Origin: an uncultured Collinsella sp.
GTDB lineage: Bacteria; Actinomycetota; Coriobacteriia; Coriobacteriales; Coriobacteriaceae
Length of the DNA stretch: 39,196 bases
Reading direction: 5' to 3'
NCBI GenBank assembly: GCA_900751695.1
Contig: CAADSS010000074.1
Location: 1 to 39,196, forward strand
Position numbers and translations under genes: made by a program. Below the pieces are notes generated by a model, which worked only from the letters and a program-made list of their open reading frames with translations, was not told where the DNA came from and did no database searches. Shown piece by piece: positions 1 to 7,635 of the stretch. The number at the start of each line of letters is the position of its first letter. Within the stretch, counting starts at the first letter, position 1.

Positions 1-68
1 AGCGGATCAAGAAGTCCCTCGGGTGGCTGAGCCCGATGGAGTACCGCAGGAAGCTTGGATACGCCTAG
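1..68 (+). CDS. IS3-family transposase (OrfB), C-terminal fragment
   Basis: Frame 3 reads 21 residues ending in SPMEYRRKLGYA and a TAG stop. The SPMEYR motif close to the C-terminus is typical of IS3/IS150-group DDE transposases (rve integrase core). The catalytic domain would lie upstream of the window, so only the tail is visible. It is followed by the putative IS end and then by the promoter region of the phosphate transport operon, so the element sits about 230 bp ahead of pstS. Whether it is intact or affects pst transcription cannot be told from here. Confidence 0.7.
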   Translation, partial: RIKKSLGWLSPMEYRRKLGYA

Positions 69-98
69 GCGCGGTCCAAGAAATCGTCCGCACCCCCA
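1..98 (+). mobile_element. right end of an IS3-family insertion sequence (partial)
   Basis: The window opens inside the last codons of a transposase and continues through about 30 bp of non-coding sequence containing GGTCCAAGAAATCG, which looks like an IS3-type terminal repeat. The outer end is probably near the CACCCCCA at 91-98, since IS3 ends usually finish in CA. The left end lies outside the window, so completeness, target duplication and group cannot be judged. Confidence 0.55.
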
Positions 99-327
99 AG
101 CAGGAACTATTTCACCGCAACTTTGTTTTTATTGGTGTAAAAGGCGGGTCATGCTTGGTGGCGGGTTTGTTATTCGTTTGTAAAGGCCGTGCTGCGCTTG
201 CGGTAAGGGTCTATCAAATGCCCGTAAGAAACCGTAGTTGGCGCGGACGCTGCCCGGTCGGGGCCGTATCTTTCCAAACAGCAAAGCGGGTGGGGTGCCC
301 GCGAGTCGCATATATGAAAGGAAGATC

Positions 328-1266
328 ATGCTCGATCAGGCTTATTCTCGTCGTCAGTTCCTCGGCCTCGCTGGTGGTTTTGCCAGCATCGTCGGTCTCG
401 GTCTCGTTGGTTGCGGCGGCTCCGGCGCATCCGATGCCGCCGACAAGGGTAGCGCCGCTGCTGCCGAGTCCGTCTCCGGCGAGGTGACTTACGACGGTGC
501 CTCTTCGTTCCAGGCTCTCGTCGAGGCCGCTGCCGAGAAGTTCATGGACGCCAACCCCGATGTCTCCGTCTCCGGCTCGGGTAACGGTTCGGGCAAGGGC
601 CTGACCGCTGTTGCCGCCGGCACCGTCACCATCGGCAACTCCGACGTCTTCGCCGAGACCAAGCTCGAGGCCGACCAGGTCAAGAACCTCGTCGACCACG
701 AGGTTGCCGTCGTGGGCATGGGCCCCGTCGTTTCCAAGAACGTGACGGTCGACGACCTGTCCCTCGAGCAGCTCAAGGGCATCTTCTCCGGCCAGATCAC
801 CAACTGGAAGGAGGTCGGCGGCGACGACGTCAAGATCGTCGTTCTCAACCGCAAGGCTGGCTCCGGTACCCGTGCCACCTTCGAGGCCGCCGTTTTTGGC
901 GACGAGGCCGTCGACTTTAAGGGCGACGCCGAGCTCGACAAGTCCGGCGATGTCCAGACTCAGATGGGCAGTACCGACAACGCCATCTCCTACCTCGACT
1001 TCTCGCACTTCGATGACTCCAAGTTCAACGCCATCAAGGTCGAGGGCGTCGAGCCCAAGAGCAAGAACGTCACCGACGACTCCTTCAAGATCTGGGCGAC
1101 CGAGCACATGTACTGCTCCAAGGACGCCGACGACGCCACCAAGGCTTTCCTGGAGTTCATGCTTTCCGACGACGTCCAGGGCAAGCTCGTCGAGGAGCAG
1201 GGCTTTATCCCCGTCTCTGCCATGAAGGTCGTCAAGGACGCCAGCGGCAAGGTTTCTGCTAAATAA
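328..1266 (+). CDS. pstS: phosphate ABC transporter substrate-binding lipoprotein PstS
   Basis: The product, 312 aa, captures phosphate outside the membrane and hands it to the PstCA channel. The N-terminus has a twin-arginine-like SRRQFLG (residues 7-13), a hydrophobic stretch and a lipobox LVGC with the likely lipidated Cys29. A low-complexity Ala/Ser linker follows, then the mature domain. Phosphate-binding loops are visible as YDGASSF, SGSGNGSGKG and AGSGTRATFE, all characteristic of the PstS family. The ATG at 328 is preferred because GAAAGGAAG lies just upstream and the lipobox falls at the right distance; an in-frame ATG at 238 would add 30 non-signal-like residues. First gene of pstSCAB. 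No clear Pho box was recognised upstream. Confidence 0.93.
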   Translation: MLDQAYSRRQFLGLAGGFASIVGLGLVGCGGSGASDAADKGSAAAAESVSGEVTYDGASSFQALVEAAAEKFMDANPDVSVSGSGNGSGKGLTAVAAGTVTIGNSDVFAETKLEADQVKNLVDHEVAVVGMGPVVSKNVTVDDLSLEQLKGIFSGQITNWKEVGGDDVKIVVLNRKAGSGTRATFEAAVFGDEAVDFKGDAELDKSGDVQTQMGSTDNAISYLDFSHFDDSKFNAIKVEGVEPKSKNVTDDSFKIWATEHMYCSKDADDATKAFLEFMLSDDVQGKLVEEQGFIPVSAMKVVKDASGKVSAK

Positions 1267-1290
1267 GTAATCGCCCCGGAAAGGTTTGCA

Positions 1291-2199
1291 ATGGCAAAGC
1301 AACTGCCAAAGCGCGACCTTGAGAACGTGGGCCTGGGCGTCACGGGTGCGTGCGTAGCGCTCGTGACGCTTGTCGTTGCCGCGCTCATCTTTATGGTCGC
1401 CCAAAAGGGCCTCTCGGCTTTTCTCAAGGACGGCGTTTCGGTCGTCGAGTTCTTTACCGGCACCAAGTGGGACCTGGCCAACACGGCTAAAAACGGCCTG
1501 CCCTATACCGGCGCCCTGCCTCTGATCGTCACCTCGTTTGCGGTCATGGTGCTCTCCACGCTCATCGCGCTGCCCATCGCCATCGGCTCTACCATCTTTG
1601 CGGTCGAGATTCAGCCTAAGTTTGGCTCCAAGGTCTTTCAGCCGCTTATTGAGCTTTTGACCGGCATTCCCTCGGTCGTCTTTGGCCTCATCGGTTTTCA
1701 CGTGGTCGTCGGCCTTATGAAGAGTGTTTTCCACGTGAGTACGGGTCTGGGCATCCTGCCCGGCGCCATCGTTCTGGCCGTCATGATTCTGCCGACGATG
1801 ACCACGCTTTCGGTCGATGGCCTGCGCGCCGTGCCCGACGGCTACCGACAGGGCTCGCTCGCGCTGGGCTACACCCGCTGGCAGACCATCTGGCACGTGG
1901 TGCTCAAGTCCGCCATGCCGTCGCTCATGACCGCGGTTATCTTGGGCATGACCCGCGCCTTTGGCGAGACGCTCGCCGTGCGCATGGTCATCGGCGGCAT
2001 CGAGGCCATGCCGACGTCGCTGCTGTCGCCGGCTTCGACCATCACCACCACGCTCACCACGTCCATGGCGGTCTACGCCGAGGGCTCGGCCCAGGACGAC
2101 GTCCTGTGGGCACTCGGTCTGCTGCTGATGGGCATGAGCCTCATCTTCATCCTGATCATCCATCTCATTGGCCGCAAGGGGGCGAAGGCTCGTGGCTAG
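1291..2199 (+). CDS. pstC: phosphate ABC transporter permease PstC
   Basis: This 302-aa inner-membrane permease forms half of the phosphate channel. About six hydrophobic segments are visible. The cytoplasmic EAA-like loop reads GSLALGYTRWQTIWHVVLKS and is followed by MTRAFGETLAV, a signature of PstC/PstA permeases that docks onto the PstB ATPase. The ATG follows a GGAAAGG ribosome binding site, 24 bp after pstS. Its 3' end overlaps the GTG start of pstA by 8 nt, consistent with translational coupling. Length is normal for the family. PstC is distinguished from PstA by gene order and by similarity of the N-terminal half. Confidence 0.92.
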   Translation: MAKQLPKRDLENVGLGVTGACVALVTLVVAALIFMVAQKGLSAFLKDGVSVVEFFTGTKWDLANTAKNGLPYTGALPLIVTSFAVMVLSTLIALPIAIGSTIFAVEIQPKFGSKVFQPLIELLTGIPSVVFGLIGFHVVVGLMKSVFHVSTGLGILPGAIVLAVMILPTMTTLSVDGLRAVPDGYRQGSLALGYTRWQTIWHVVLKSAMPSLMTAVILGMTRAFGETLAVRMVIGGIEAMPTSLLSPASTITTTLTTSMAVYAEGSAQDDVLWALGLLLMGMSLIFILIIHLIGRKGAKARG

Positions 2200-3118
2200 C
2201 ACGCGCATCCACATCGACGAGGCGAGGCTCGGGCGTGTCCAAAAGCAGGATCGCATCGCCACGGGCGTGCTGACGGCGATCGTCGCCATCGTCATGCTCA
2301 TCGTCATCTCCATGGTGGCCTATATCCTGTTCGAGGGCATCTCGACGCTGTTCCAGCCGGGCTTTCTCACAGAGCCGTCGCGCGCCAACGGAACGCAGGG
2401 CGGCGTGCTCTACCAGCTGTTCGACTCGTTCTACCTGCTGCTGATCACTCTGATCATCTCGGTGCCCATCAGCCTAGGCGGAGCGGTCTTCCTGGTTGAG
2501 TACGCGCCGAACGGCCCTATCCGCGACATCGCCTCTACCGCCATCGAGACGCTGTCCTCGCTGCCTTCCATCGTCGTCGGCATGTTTGGCTTCCTGGTGT
2601 TCTCGGTGCAGCTGGGCTGGAAGTACTCCATCATCTCCGGCGCCGTCGCGCTCACCATGTTCAATATCCCCATTCTGGTGCGCGTGATTCAGCAGGCGCT
2701 CGAGGACGTGCCACAGGCCCAGCGCGATGCATGCCTGGCCATGGGCCTTACCCGCTGGGAGGCCACGCTGCACATCCTGATTCCCGAGGCCATGCCCGCC
2801 ATCGTGACCGGCATCGTGCTTTCGGCCGGCCGCGTCTTTGGCGAGGCCGCGGCGCTGCTCTTTACCTCGGGCATGAGCTCGCCGGTGCGTCTGAACTTCT
2901 TGAGCTTTAACCTGTCGAGCCCCACCTGCGCCTGGAACGTGTTCCGCCCCGGTGAGTCGCTCGCCGTGCACATCTACAAGATCTATGGCGAGGGCAGCCC
3001 CGAGGCCCAGCAGATCGTTTGGGGCACCGCGGCGCTGCTGATGATTTGCGTGCTGCTGTTTAACGTAGTCGCCCGTATCGTGGGCAAACAACTGGCAAGG
3101 AAGATGACGGCCGAATGA
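2192..3118 (+). CDS. pstA: phosphate ABC transporter permease PstA
   Basis: The second channel subunit, 308 aa, with about six membrane segments and the conserved loop ACLAMGLTRWEATLHILIPE followed by SAGRVFGEAAALLF, as in PstA proteins. The chosen start is the GTG at 2192, inside the end of pstC and preceded by an AAGGGGGCGAAGG purine tract; an ATG at 2168 is possible but has poorer spacing and would deepen the overlap. The gene ends in ATGA, shared with the start of pstB, so all three downstream genes are tightly coupled. The N-terminal 25 residues are polar and probably cytoplasmic. Confidence 0.92.
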   Translation: MASTRIHIDEARLGRVQKQDRIATGVLTAIVAIVMLIVISMVAYILFEGISTLFQPGFLTEPSRANGTQGGVLYQLFDSFYLLLITLIISVPISLGGAVFLVEYAPNGPIRDIASTAIETLSSLPSIVVGMFGFLVFSVQLGWKYSIISGAVALTMFNIPILVRVIQQALEDVPQAQRDACLAMGLTRWEATLHILIPEAMPAIVTGIVLSAGRVFGEAAALLFTSGMSSPVRLNFLSFNLSSPTCAWNVFRPGESLAVHIYKIYGEGSPEAQQIVWGTAALLMICVLLFNVVARIVGKQLARKMTAE

Positions 3119-3987
3119 GCGAGATAAATGCAACGCCCGCAACTGAGGCGGCATCGTCCGAGACCCAGGACTTTTTGTCGAGCGTGGGGGAGAGCGAGAA
3201 GCGCGTGCGCGCGAGCGGCAAGGCCGTGAGCGACGAGGTCGTGCTCTCCACCAAGGACGTCAACGTGTACTATGGCGACCACCATGCACTGCACAATACG
3301 TCGCTCGACTTTCACAAGGGCGAGATCACGGCGCTCATCGGGCCTTCGGGCTGCGGTAAGTCGACCTTCTTGCGTAGCCTCAACCTCATGAATCGCGAGA
3401 TTCGCGGCTGCCGCGTGGAGGGCGAGATCAACTATCGCGGGCGCAACGTGAACACCAAGACCGAAAACACCTACGAGCTGCGCCGTTCCATTGGCATGGT
3501 GTTCCAGCAGCCCAACCCGTTCCGCAAGTCCATTCGCGACAACATCACGTTTGCGCCTAAGCGCCACGGCATCACCGACCGCGACGAGCTCGACCGCATG
3601 GTCGAGGAAAGCCTGCGCGGCGCGGCGCTTTGGGACGAGGTCAAAGACAAGCTCGACAAGAGCGCCTACGCGCTTTCGGGCGGCCAGCAGCAGCGTCTGT
3701 GCATCGCGCGCACGTTGGCGCTCAACCCCGACGTGATTCTGTTCGACGAGCCCTGCTCGGCGCTCGACCCCATCTCGACGCTGGCGATCGAGGACCTCAT
3801 GTCATCGATCGTGGCCGACCGCGCCATCGTTATCGTGACGCACAACATGGAGCAGGCGTCGCGCGTGTCCAACCGCACGGCGTTCTTCTACATGGGCGAT
3901 ATGGTCGAGTACGACGAGACTGACGAGATTTTCCAACGGCCCAAGGATAAGCGGCTGAATGATTACCTCACCGGCATGTTCTCCTAG
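3115..3987 (+). CDS. pstB: phosphate ABC transporter ATP-binding protein PstB
   Basis: The ATPase of the Pst importer, 290 aa. Walker A is GPSGCGKST (76-84), the Q-loop is VFQQPNPF, the ABC signature is LSGGQQ (187-192) and Walker B is VILFDEP (207-213). The C-terminal MGDMVEYD segment is typical of PstB. The protein is about 40 residues longer than usual: residues 1-42 are a polar Ser/Glu-rich extension before the domain starts at VVLSTKDVNVYYG. The ATG overlaps the pstA stop (ATGA), so the extension is probably real, although an internal start cannot be excluded. No phoU follows; a strong terminator closes the operon. Confidence 0.93.
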   Translation: MSEINATPATEAASSETQDFLSSVGESEKRVRASGKAVSDEVVLSTKDVNVYYGDHHALHNTSLDFHKGEITALIGPSGCGKSTFLRSLNLMNREIRGCRVEGEINYRGRNVNTKTENTYELRRSIGMVFQQPNPFRKSIRDNITFAPKRHGITDRDELDRMVEESLRGAALWDEVKDKLDKSAYALSGGQQQRLCIARTLALNPDVILFDEPCSALDPISTLAIEDLMSSIVADRAIVIVTHNMEQASRVSNRTAFFYMGDMVEYDETDEIFQRPKDKRLNDYLTGMFS

Positions 3988-4043
3988 TCCGGGACATGCT
4001 TGAGGCCCGCGGCGGCCACGGTTGCCACGGGACTGATTGGAGA

Positions 4044-4080
4044 GGCGGGTCATCTCTTTTGGGAGATGGCCCGCCTTTTT
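4044..4080 (+). terminator. rho-independent terminator of pstSCAB
   Basis: Arms GGCGGGTCATCTC and GAGATGGCCCGCC form a 13-bp stem with one G-T wobble and a short T/G loop, followed directly by TTTTT. It sits 57 bp after the pstB stop. Confidence 0.85.
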
Positions 4081-4150
4081 GTGTCGTGTGCGGCCCGCCT
4101 TTTCGCTGCTATTATGGACAACGTTGAATTTCTACGAAGGAGCAGGGCAT

Positions 4151-6007
4151 ATGGCGATTCTTTTGGGATGCGATTCCGTCAGCCTAGAGTTTCCCACCAA
4201 GCATATTTTCGATAGCGTGACGCTCGGCGTGGGCGAGGGCGACCGTATTGGTATTGTCGGTAAAAACGGCGACGGCAAGTCGACGCTGCTGAGCGTGCTC
4301 GCCGGCACGCTGGAGCCCGACGACGGCCGCGTGACGCATCGTCGCGGCACCACGATCGGCCTGCTCGGCCAAAAGGACCAGCTTGTCGACACCGACACCG
4401 TGCACCATGCCGTCGTGGGCGACACGCCCGAGTATGAGTGGGCGTCGAGCCCCCGCACGCGCCAGATCCTCGCCGGTCTCATTAGCGATGTGCCCTGGGA
4501 GGGCACGGTGGGCGAGCTTTCGGGTGGCCAGCGCCGCCGCGTGGACCTCGCGCGCCTGTTGATCGGCGACTACGACGTGCTCATGCTCGACGAGCCCACT
4601 AACCATCTGGACATGCGCACCATCAACTGGCTTGCACGCCATCTTAAGGCTCGCTGGCAGCGCGGTCAGGGCGCCATGCTCGTGGTCACGCACGATCGCT
4701 GGTTCTTGGACGAGGTCTGCACCAGCATGTGGGAGGTCCACGACGGCCAGGTCGATCCCTTCGAGGGCGGCTACTCCGCATATATCCTGCAGCGCGTGGA
4801 GCGCGACCGCATGGCCGCGGTTACCGAGGAACGCCGTCGCAACATGGCGCGCAAGGAGCTCGCGTGGCTGAGCCGCGGCGCCCAGGCGCGTTCCACCAAG
4901 CCCAAGTTTCGCGTTGATGCCGCTCGCGAGCTGATCGCCGACGTGCCGCCCGTGCGTGACGAGCTGGAGCTCAAGCGCCTCGCCGTGAGCCGCCTGGGCA
5001 AGCAGGTTATCGATGTGGTCGACGTGGACGCCGGCTATGCGGATACCGATGGCGCGCCCAAGCAGGTGCTCTCTGACGTGACCTGGCTCATTGGTGCGGG
5101 CGACCGCTATGGCCTTTTGGGCGAGAACGGTGCCGGCAAGTCGACGCTGCTCGACGTGATCCAGGGCAAGATTGAACCCACGCGCGGCCGCGTGAAGATT
5201 GGCCAGACAGTGCGCTTTGGCGTGCTGTCGCAGCAGCTCGAGGAGCTCGAACCCTACATGGGCGACACGATCCGCGAGGTGCTCGGCAACTATAAGAAGT
5301 ACTACGTCATCGACGGCAAGGAGACTTCGCCCGAGAAGCTCTGCGAGCGTCTGGGCTTTACGACGCAGCAGCTCTGGAGCCGCATCGGCGATCTTTCGGG
5401 CGGCCAGCGCCGTCGCCTGTCGCTGTTGCTGACGATTCTGGACGAGCCCAACGTGCTCATCCTGGACGAGCCGGGCAACGACCTGGATACCGACATGCTC
5501 GCGATTGTCGAGGACCTGCTGGACGGCTGGCCCGGCACGCTGATCCTGGTGACACACGATCGCTTTTTGATGGAGCGCGTGACCGACCAACAGTGGGCAC
5601 TGCTCGATGGCCATCTGACGCATATGCCCGGCGGCGTGGACCAGTACCTGCGCCTGTGCAACGCTACCGCCGAGGGCGAGCCCGTGGGCGCGCCGAGCGC
5701 TAAGACCGGCACGTTCGACACCGGTGCGGCGGCTGCTGCCGACAAGCCCAAGTCGAGCGGTCAGCCCAACGGCCTTTCCAACGCCGAGCGTCAGAAGCTC
5801 CGCCGCGAGGTGAGCTCGCTCGAGCGCAAGATGGAGACGCAGCGCGCCCGCGTGGAGGAGGCCGAGGCCGCCATGGCCCAGGTCGATCCCACCAACTACA
5901 CGGCGCTCGGCGAGCAGCAGGCAAAGATCGACGAGGCTCACGCCGCCATGGACGAGCTGGAGATGGCGTGGCTCGAGGCGAGCGAAAAGCTCGAGGGCGA
6001 GGAGTAG
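4151..6007 (+). CDS. uup: ABC-F family ATPase, Uup type
   Basis: A 618-aa soluble protein with two ATPase domains and no membrane segments. The first domain has Walker A GKNGDGKST (37-45), LSGGQRRR and LDEPTNHLD. The second has GENGAGKST (from 324), LSGGQRRR and LDEPGNDLD. Between them is the ABC-F linker with KELAWLSRGAQAR, close to that of Uup. The last ~77 residues are a charged coiled coil, as in the Uup C-terminal domain that binds nucleic acid. ABC-F proteins act on ribosomes; Uup is also linked to transposon excision and replication-fork processing in E. coli. The start is the ATG at 4151 behind AAGGAG at 4137-4142; an upstream in-frame ATG would read through the terminator region. A HAD phosphatase gene follows after 6 bp. 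Confidence 0.88.
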   Translation: MAILLGCDSVSLEFPTKHIFDSVTLGVGEGDRIGIVGKNGDGKSTLLSVLAGTLEPDDGRVTHRRGTTIGLLGQKDQLVDTDTVHHAVVGDTPEYEWASSPRTRQILAGLISDVPWEGTVGELSGGQRRRVDLARLLIGDYDVLMLDEPTNHLDMRTINWLARHLKARWQRGQGAMLVVTHDRWFLDEVCTSMWEVHDGQVDPFEGGYSAYILQRVERDRMAAVTEERRRNMARKELAWLSRGAQARSTKPKFRVDAARELIADVPPVRDELELKRLAVSRLGKQVIDVVDVDAGYADTDGAPKQVLSDVTWLIGAGDRYGLLGENGAGKSTLLDVIQGKIEPTRGRVKIGQTVRFGVLSQQLEELEPYMGDTIREVLGNYKKYYVIDGKETSPEKLCERLGFTTQQLWSRIGDLSGGQRRRLSLLLTILDEPNVLILDEPGNDLDTDMLAIVEDLLDGWPGTLILVTHDRFLMERVTDQQWALLDGHLTHMPGGVDQYLRLCNATAEGEPVGAPSAKTGTFDTGAAAAADKPKSSGQPNGLSNAERQKLRREVSSLERKMETQRARVEEAEAAMAQVDPTNYTALGEQQAKIDEAHAAMDELEMAWLEASEKLEGEE

Positions 6008-6013
6008 GCGAGA

Positions 6014-6784
6014 ATGATCAAAGCCGCGTTTTTCGATATCGACGGCACGCTGCTGAGCTTTAAGACCCACCGGATTCCGGCGTCGGCGCAGCAGGTGCTC
6101 GACAGCTTTCGCGAGCAGGGGATTGCGTGCGTGATCGCCACGGGCCGTCCGACCTACCAGATGCCGGACTGGCTGTTCGACCTGGGCTGGGATGCGTACA
6201 TTACGCTTTCGGGCCAGCACTGTTTTGATGCCAAGGGCGTCTACCGCAGCTGCCCGATCGATCCGGACGACGTTGCGATGATTGTGGACCAGGTGGCGCA
6301 GGGGCGCTACGACTCACTGTGCATGCAGGGCGAGAACTCGTTTGTGAACCGCCTGTCCGAGCGCGTGGTGACGGCTGGCAGCAACGCGGGAATCGTCTAC
6401 CACGAGGAGCCGTTTGAGCATGCCTTTGACGCGCCGGTCTATCAGTTCTGTGCCTTTGTTGACCCAGTTGACGAGCATATCGTGACCGATGCCGTGTCGC
6501 ATTCGCTCACCATGCGCTGGTGCGACCTGTTCTGCGACATTATTCCGGCCAACGGCGGCAAGGACCTGGGTGTGGCGGCGACGCTGGAGCGCCTGGGCAT
6601 CGACGCGAGTGAAGCGATTGCCTTTGGCGACGGCGAGAACGACCTGTCGATGTTCTCGGCCGTGGGCACAAGTGTGGCCATGGGCAACGCGCAGGACACG
6701 GTGAAAGCTGCGGCGACCTACGTGACGACCGCCGTGGACGACGATGGGATCTACAACGCCGCGAAGTACTTTGGACTGCTATAG
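6014..6784 (+). CDS. Cof-type HAD-IIB family phosphatase
   Basis: A 256-aa cytosolic hydrolase. Motif I is DIDGTLLSF near the N-terminus (nucleophile Asp in DxDGT), motif II is VIATGRP, and motif IV is AFGDGENDLSM near residue 205. The large cap between motifs II and IV is of the C2 (Cof/YidA) type. These enzymes dephosphorylate sugar phosphates and related metabolites, but substrate cannot be read from sequence. The ATG is 6 bp after the uup stop, so the two are very probably co-transcribed. The gene is followed by a GGGGAC palindrome and the promoter of the DtxR-type regulator. Confidence 0.85.
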   Translation: MIKAAFFDIDGTLLSFKTHRIPASAQQVLDSFREQGIACVIATGRPTYQMPDWLFDLGWDAYITLSGQHCFDAKGVYRSCPIDPDDVAMIVDQVAQGRYDSLCMQGENSFVNRLSERVVTAGSNAGIVYHEEPFEHAFDAPVYQFCAFVDPVDEHIVTDAVSHSLTMRWCDLFCDIIPANGGKDLGVAATLERLGIDASEAIAFGDGENDLSMFSAVGTSVAMGNAQDTVKAAATYVTTAVDDDGIYNAAKYFGLL

Positions 6785-6792
6785 CTGCGGCT

Positions 6793-6829
6793 CGGCACTT
6801 GGGGACACTCCTTGCGGGGCGTGTTCCCA
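6793..6829 (+). repeat. GGGGAC-type palindromic repeat, copy 1
   Basis: CGGCACTTGGGGACACTCCTT followed by GGGGCGTGTTCCCATTTTG makes an imperfect hairpin (GGGGACACTCC against GGCGTGTTCCC) and may terminate the uup-HAD transcript. The first 21 bases recur almost exactly in the lctP-pckA intergenic region at 29098-29175, so this is a dispersed element. Confidence 0.6.
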
Positions 6830-6867
6830 TTTTGTTTTCGTCCCGCTCGTTTTGTGAAACACGGCTA

Positions 6868-6913
6868 ACTTTTAGGCAAAGTAGTAAGACATGGGCAACT
6901 TTTGCGGTAAAGT
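6868..6913. promoter_or_regulatory. tandem inverted-repeat operators ahead of the dtxR-family gene
   Basis: Two inverted repeats stand 15 bp apart: ACTTTTAGGCAAAGT (6868-6882) and ACTTTTGCGGTAAAGT (6898-6913). Both have ACTTT/AAAGT arms. A wider pair, GGCTAACTTT (6864-6872 area) and AAAGTAAGCC (6909-6918), encloses them. The regulator starts at 6967, so this is a plausible autoregulatory site, but a match to a known MntR or IdeR consensus is not exact. Confidence 0.5.
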
Positions 6914-6966
6914 AAGCCGTGGAAAGTATCCAAAGGCTAACTAGCAATCATCGCGAAAGGCGGCCC

Positions 6967-7356
6967 ATGGCCCTACGTGAATCCGGAGAAGACTATCTCG
7001 AATCGATCTACGTTCTGTCGGAACGCCAGGGCATCGTGCGCTCGATCGACGTTGCGGAGTACCTCGGCGTAACCAAGGCGAGCGTTTCCAAGGCCATGGC
7101 GACGCTGGAAAGCAACGGCTATGTCGAAATGGGCAAGCGCGACGTTCATCTGACGGAGCGTGGTCTGGAGGTCGCTCGCCAAATGTGGGAGCGTCACTGC
7201 TTTTTCGTGGGGCTGCTGGAGGATGCGGGTGTTTCGGCTGAGGTCGCGTCGCAAGAGGGCTGCCACATGGAGCACTGCCTGAGCGAGGAAAGCTTCGAGA
7301 AACTGAGGGCGATGCTGGGACGGGAAGATGCGGCGGGCCCAACAACGGAAGCCTAA
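6967..7356 (+). CDS. DtxR/MntR-family metal-dependent transcriptional regulator
   Basis: A 129-aa protein. Residues ~1-65 form a winged helix with SIDVAEYLGVTKASVSKAMATLESNGYVEM. The dimerisation and metal-binding part follows, with WERHCFFVGLL and EGCHMEHCLSEE, matching the E-x-C-x-x-E-H ligand pattern of DtxR/MntR proteins. The C-terminal SH3 domain of IdeR/DtxR is absent, so it is MntR-sized. It would repress metal transport or homeostasis genes when loaded with Fe(II) or Mn(II). The ATG at 6967 follows GAAAGG; an in-frame ATG at 6919 lacks a good site. Tandem inverted repeats sit upstream, and related motifs precede other genes in this window. Confidence 0.87.
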   Translation: MALRESGEDYLESIYVLSERQGIVRSIDVAEYLGVTKASVSKAMATLESNGYVEMGKRDVHLTERGLEVARQMWERHCFFVGLLEDAGVSAEVASQEGCHMEHCLSEESFEKLRAMLGREDAAGPTTEA

Positions 7357-7490
7357 CTGACTTACAGTGGCGCGGAGTTCGCGCAAAGCGCGAACCAGCG
7401 ACCGGGACCAGTAGCCCCGCCAACCAAGTCCAACTCAGACAAGGAACCCCGCCAGCAAGCGATGCCCAAGAACCTTCAGCTGTGTCAATG

Positions 7491-7620
7491 CAGGCCGGGA
7501 CCGGGTTTGGTTTTGAAAACACTCTGCAGCGCGAGGCCCGCCTTTCCGTTGCTCCGCAGGAGCAGGAAAGACGGGCCTCATGTGCGAGGACGTTTTCAAA
7601 GCCAAGCCCGACCCCGGCTG
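7491..7620. repeat. 130-bp imperfect palindrome between convergent genes
   Basis: The outer arms (about 7494-7526 and 7586-7618) are imperfect reverse complements: GGTTTTGAAAAC on the left answers GTTTTCAAAGCC on the right, and GCCGGGACCGGG answers CCCGACCCCGGC. The core holds a tighter hairpin, GAGGCCCG/CGGGCCTC with CTTTCC/GGAAAG. It lies between the ends of the dtxR-type gene and the P-type ATPase, so it may be a bidirectional terminator. Its size also allows a fold-back mobile remnant. The 270 bp between the genes hold no convincing ORF. Confidence 0.65.
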
Positions 7621-7635
7621 GAGGGGCCACGAGTG

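Noticed and set aside
69..327. PhoB box upstream of pstS
   Set aside because: No convincing pair of direct repeats with the right spacing was found in the gap after the IS end.
214..2313. A 699-codon open frame antisense to pstS-pstC
   Set aside because: It mirrors the high-GC codon pattern of the real genes, has low-complexity His/Asp/Gly-rich translation and no family features. The plus-strand genes are unmistakable.
4184..6220. A 678-codon open frame antisense to the ABC-F gene
   Set aside because: Compositional shadow of a high-GC gene; its translation is Ala/His/Arg/Leu-rich with no recognisable domain.
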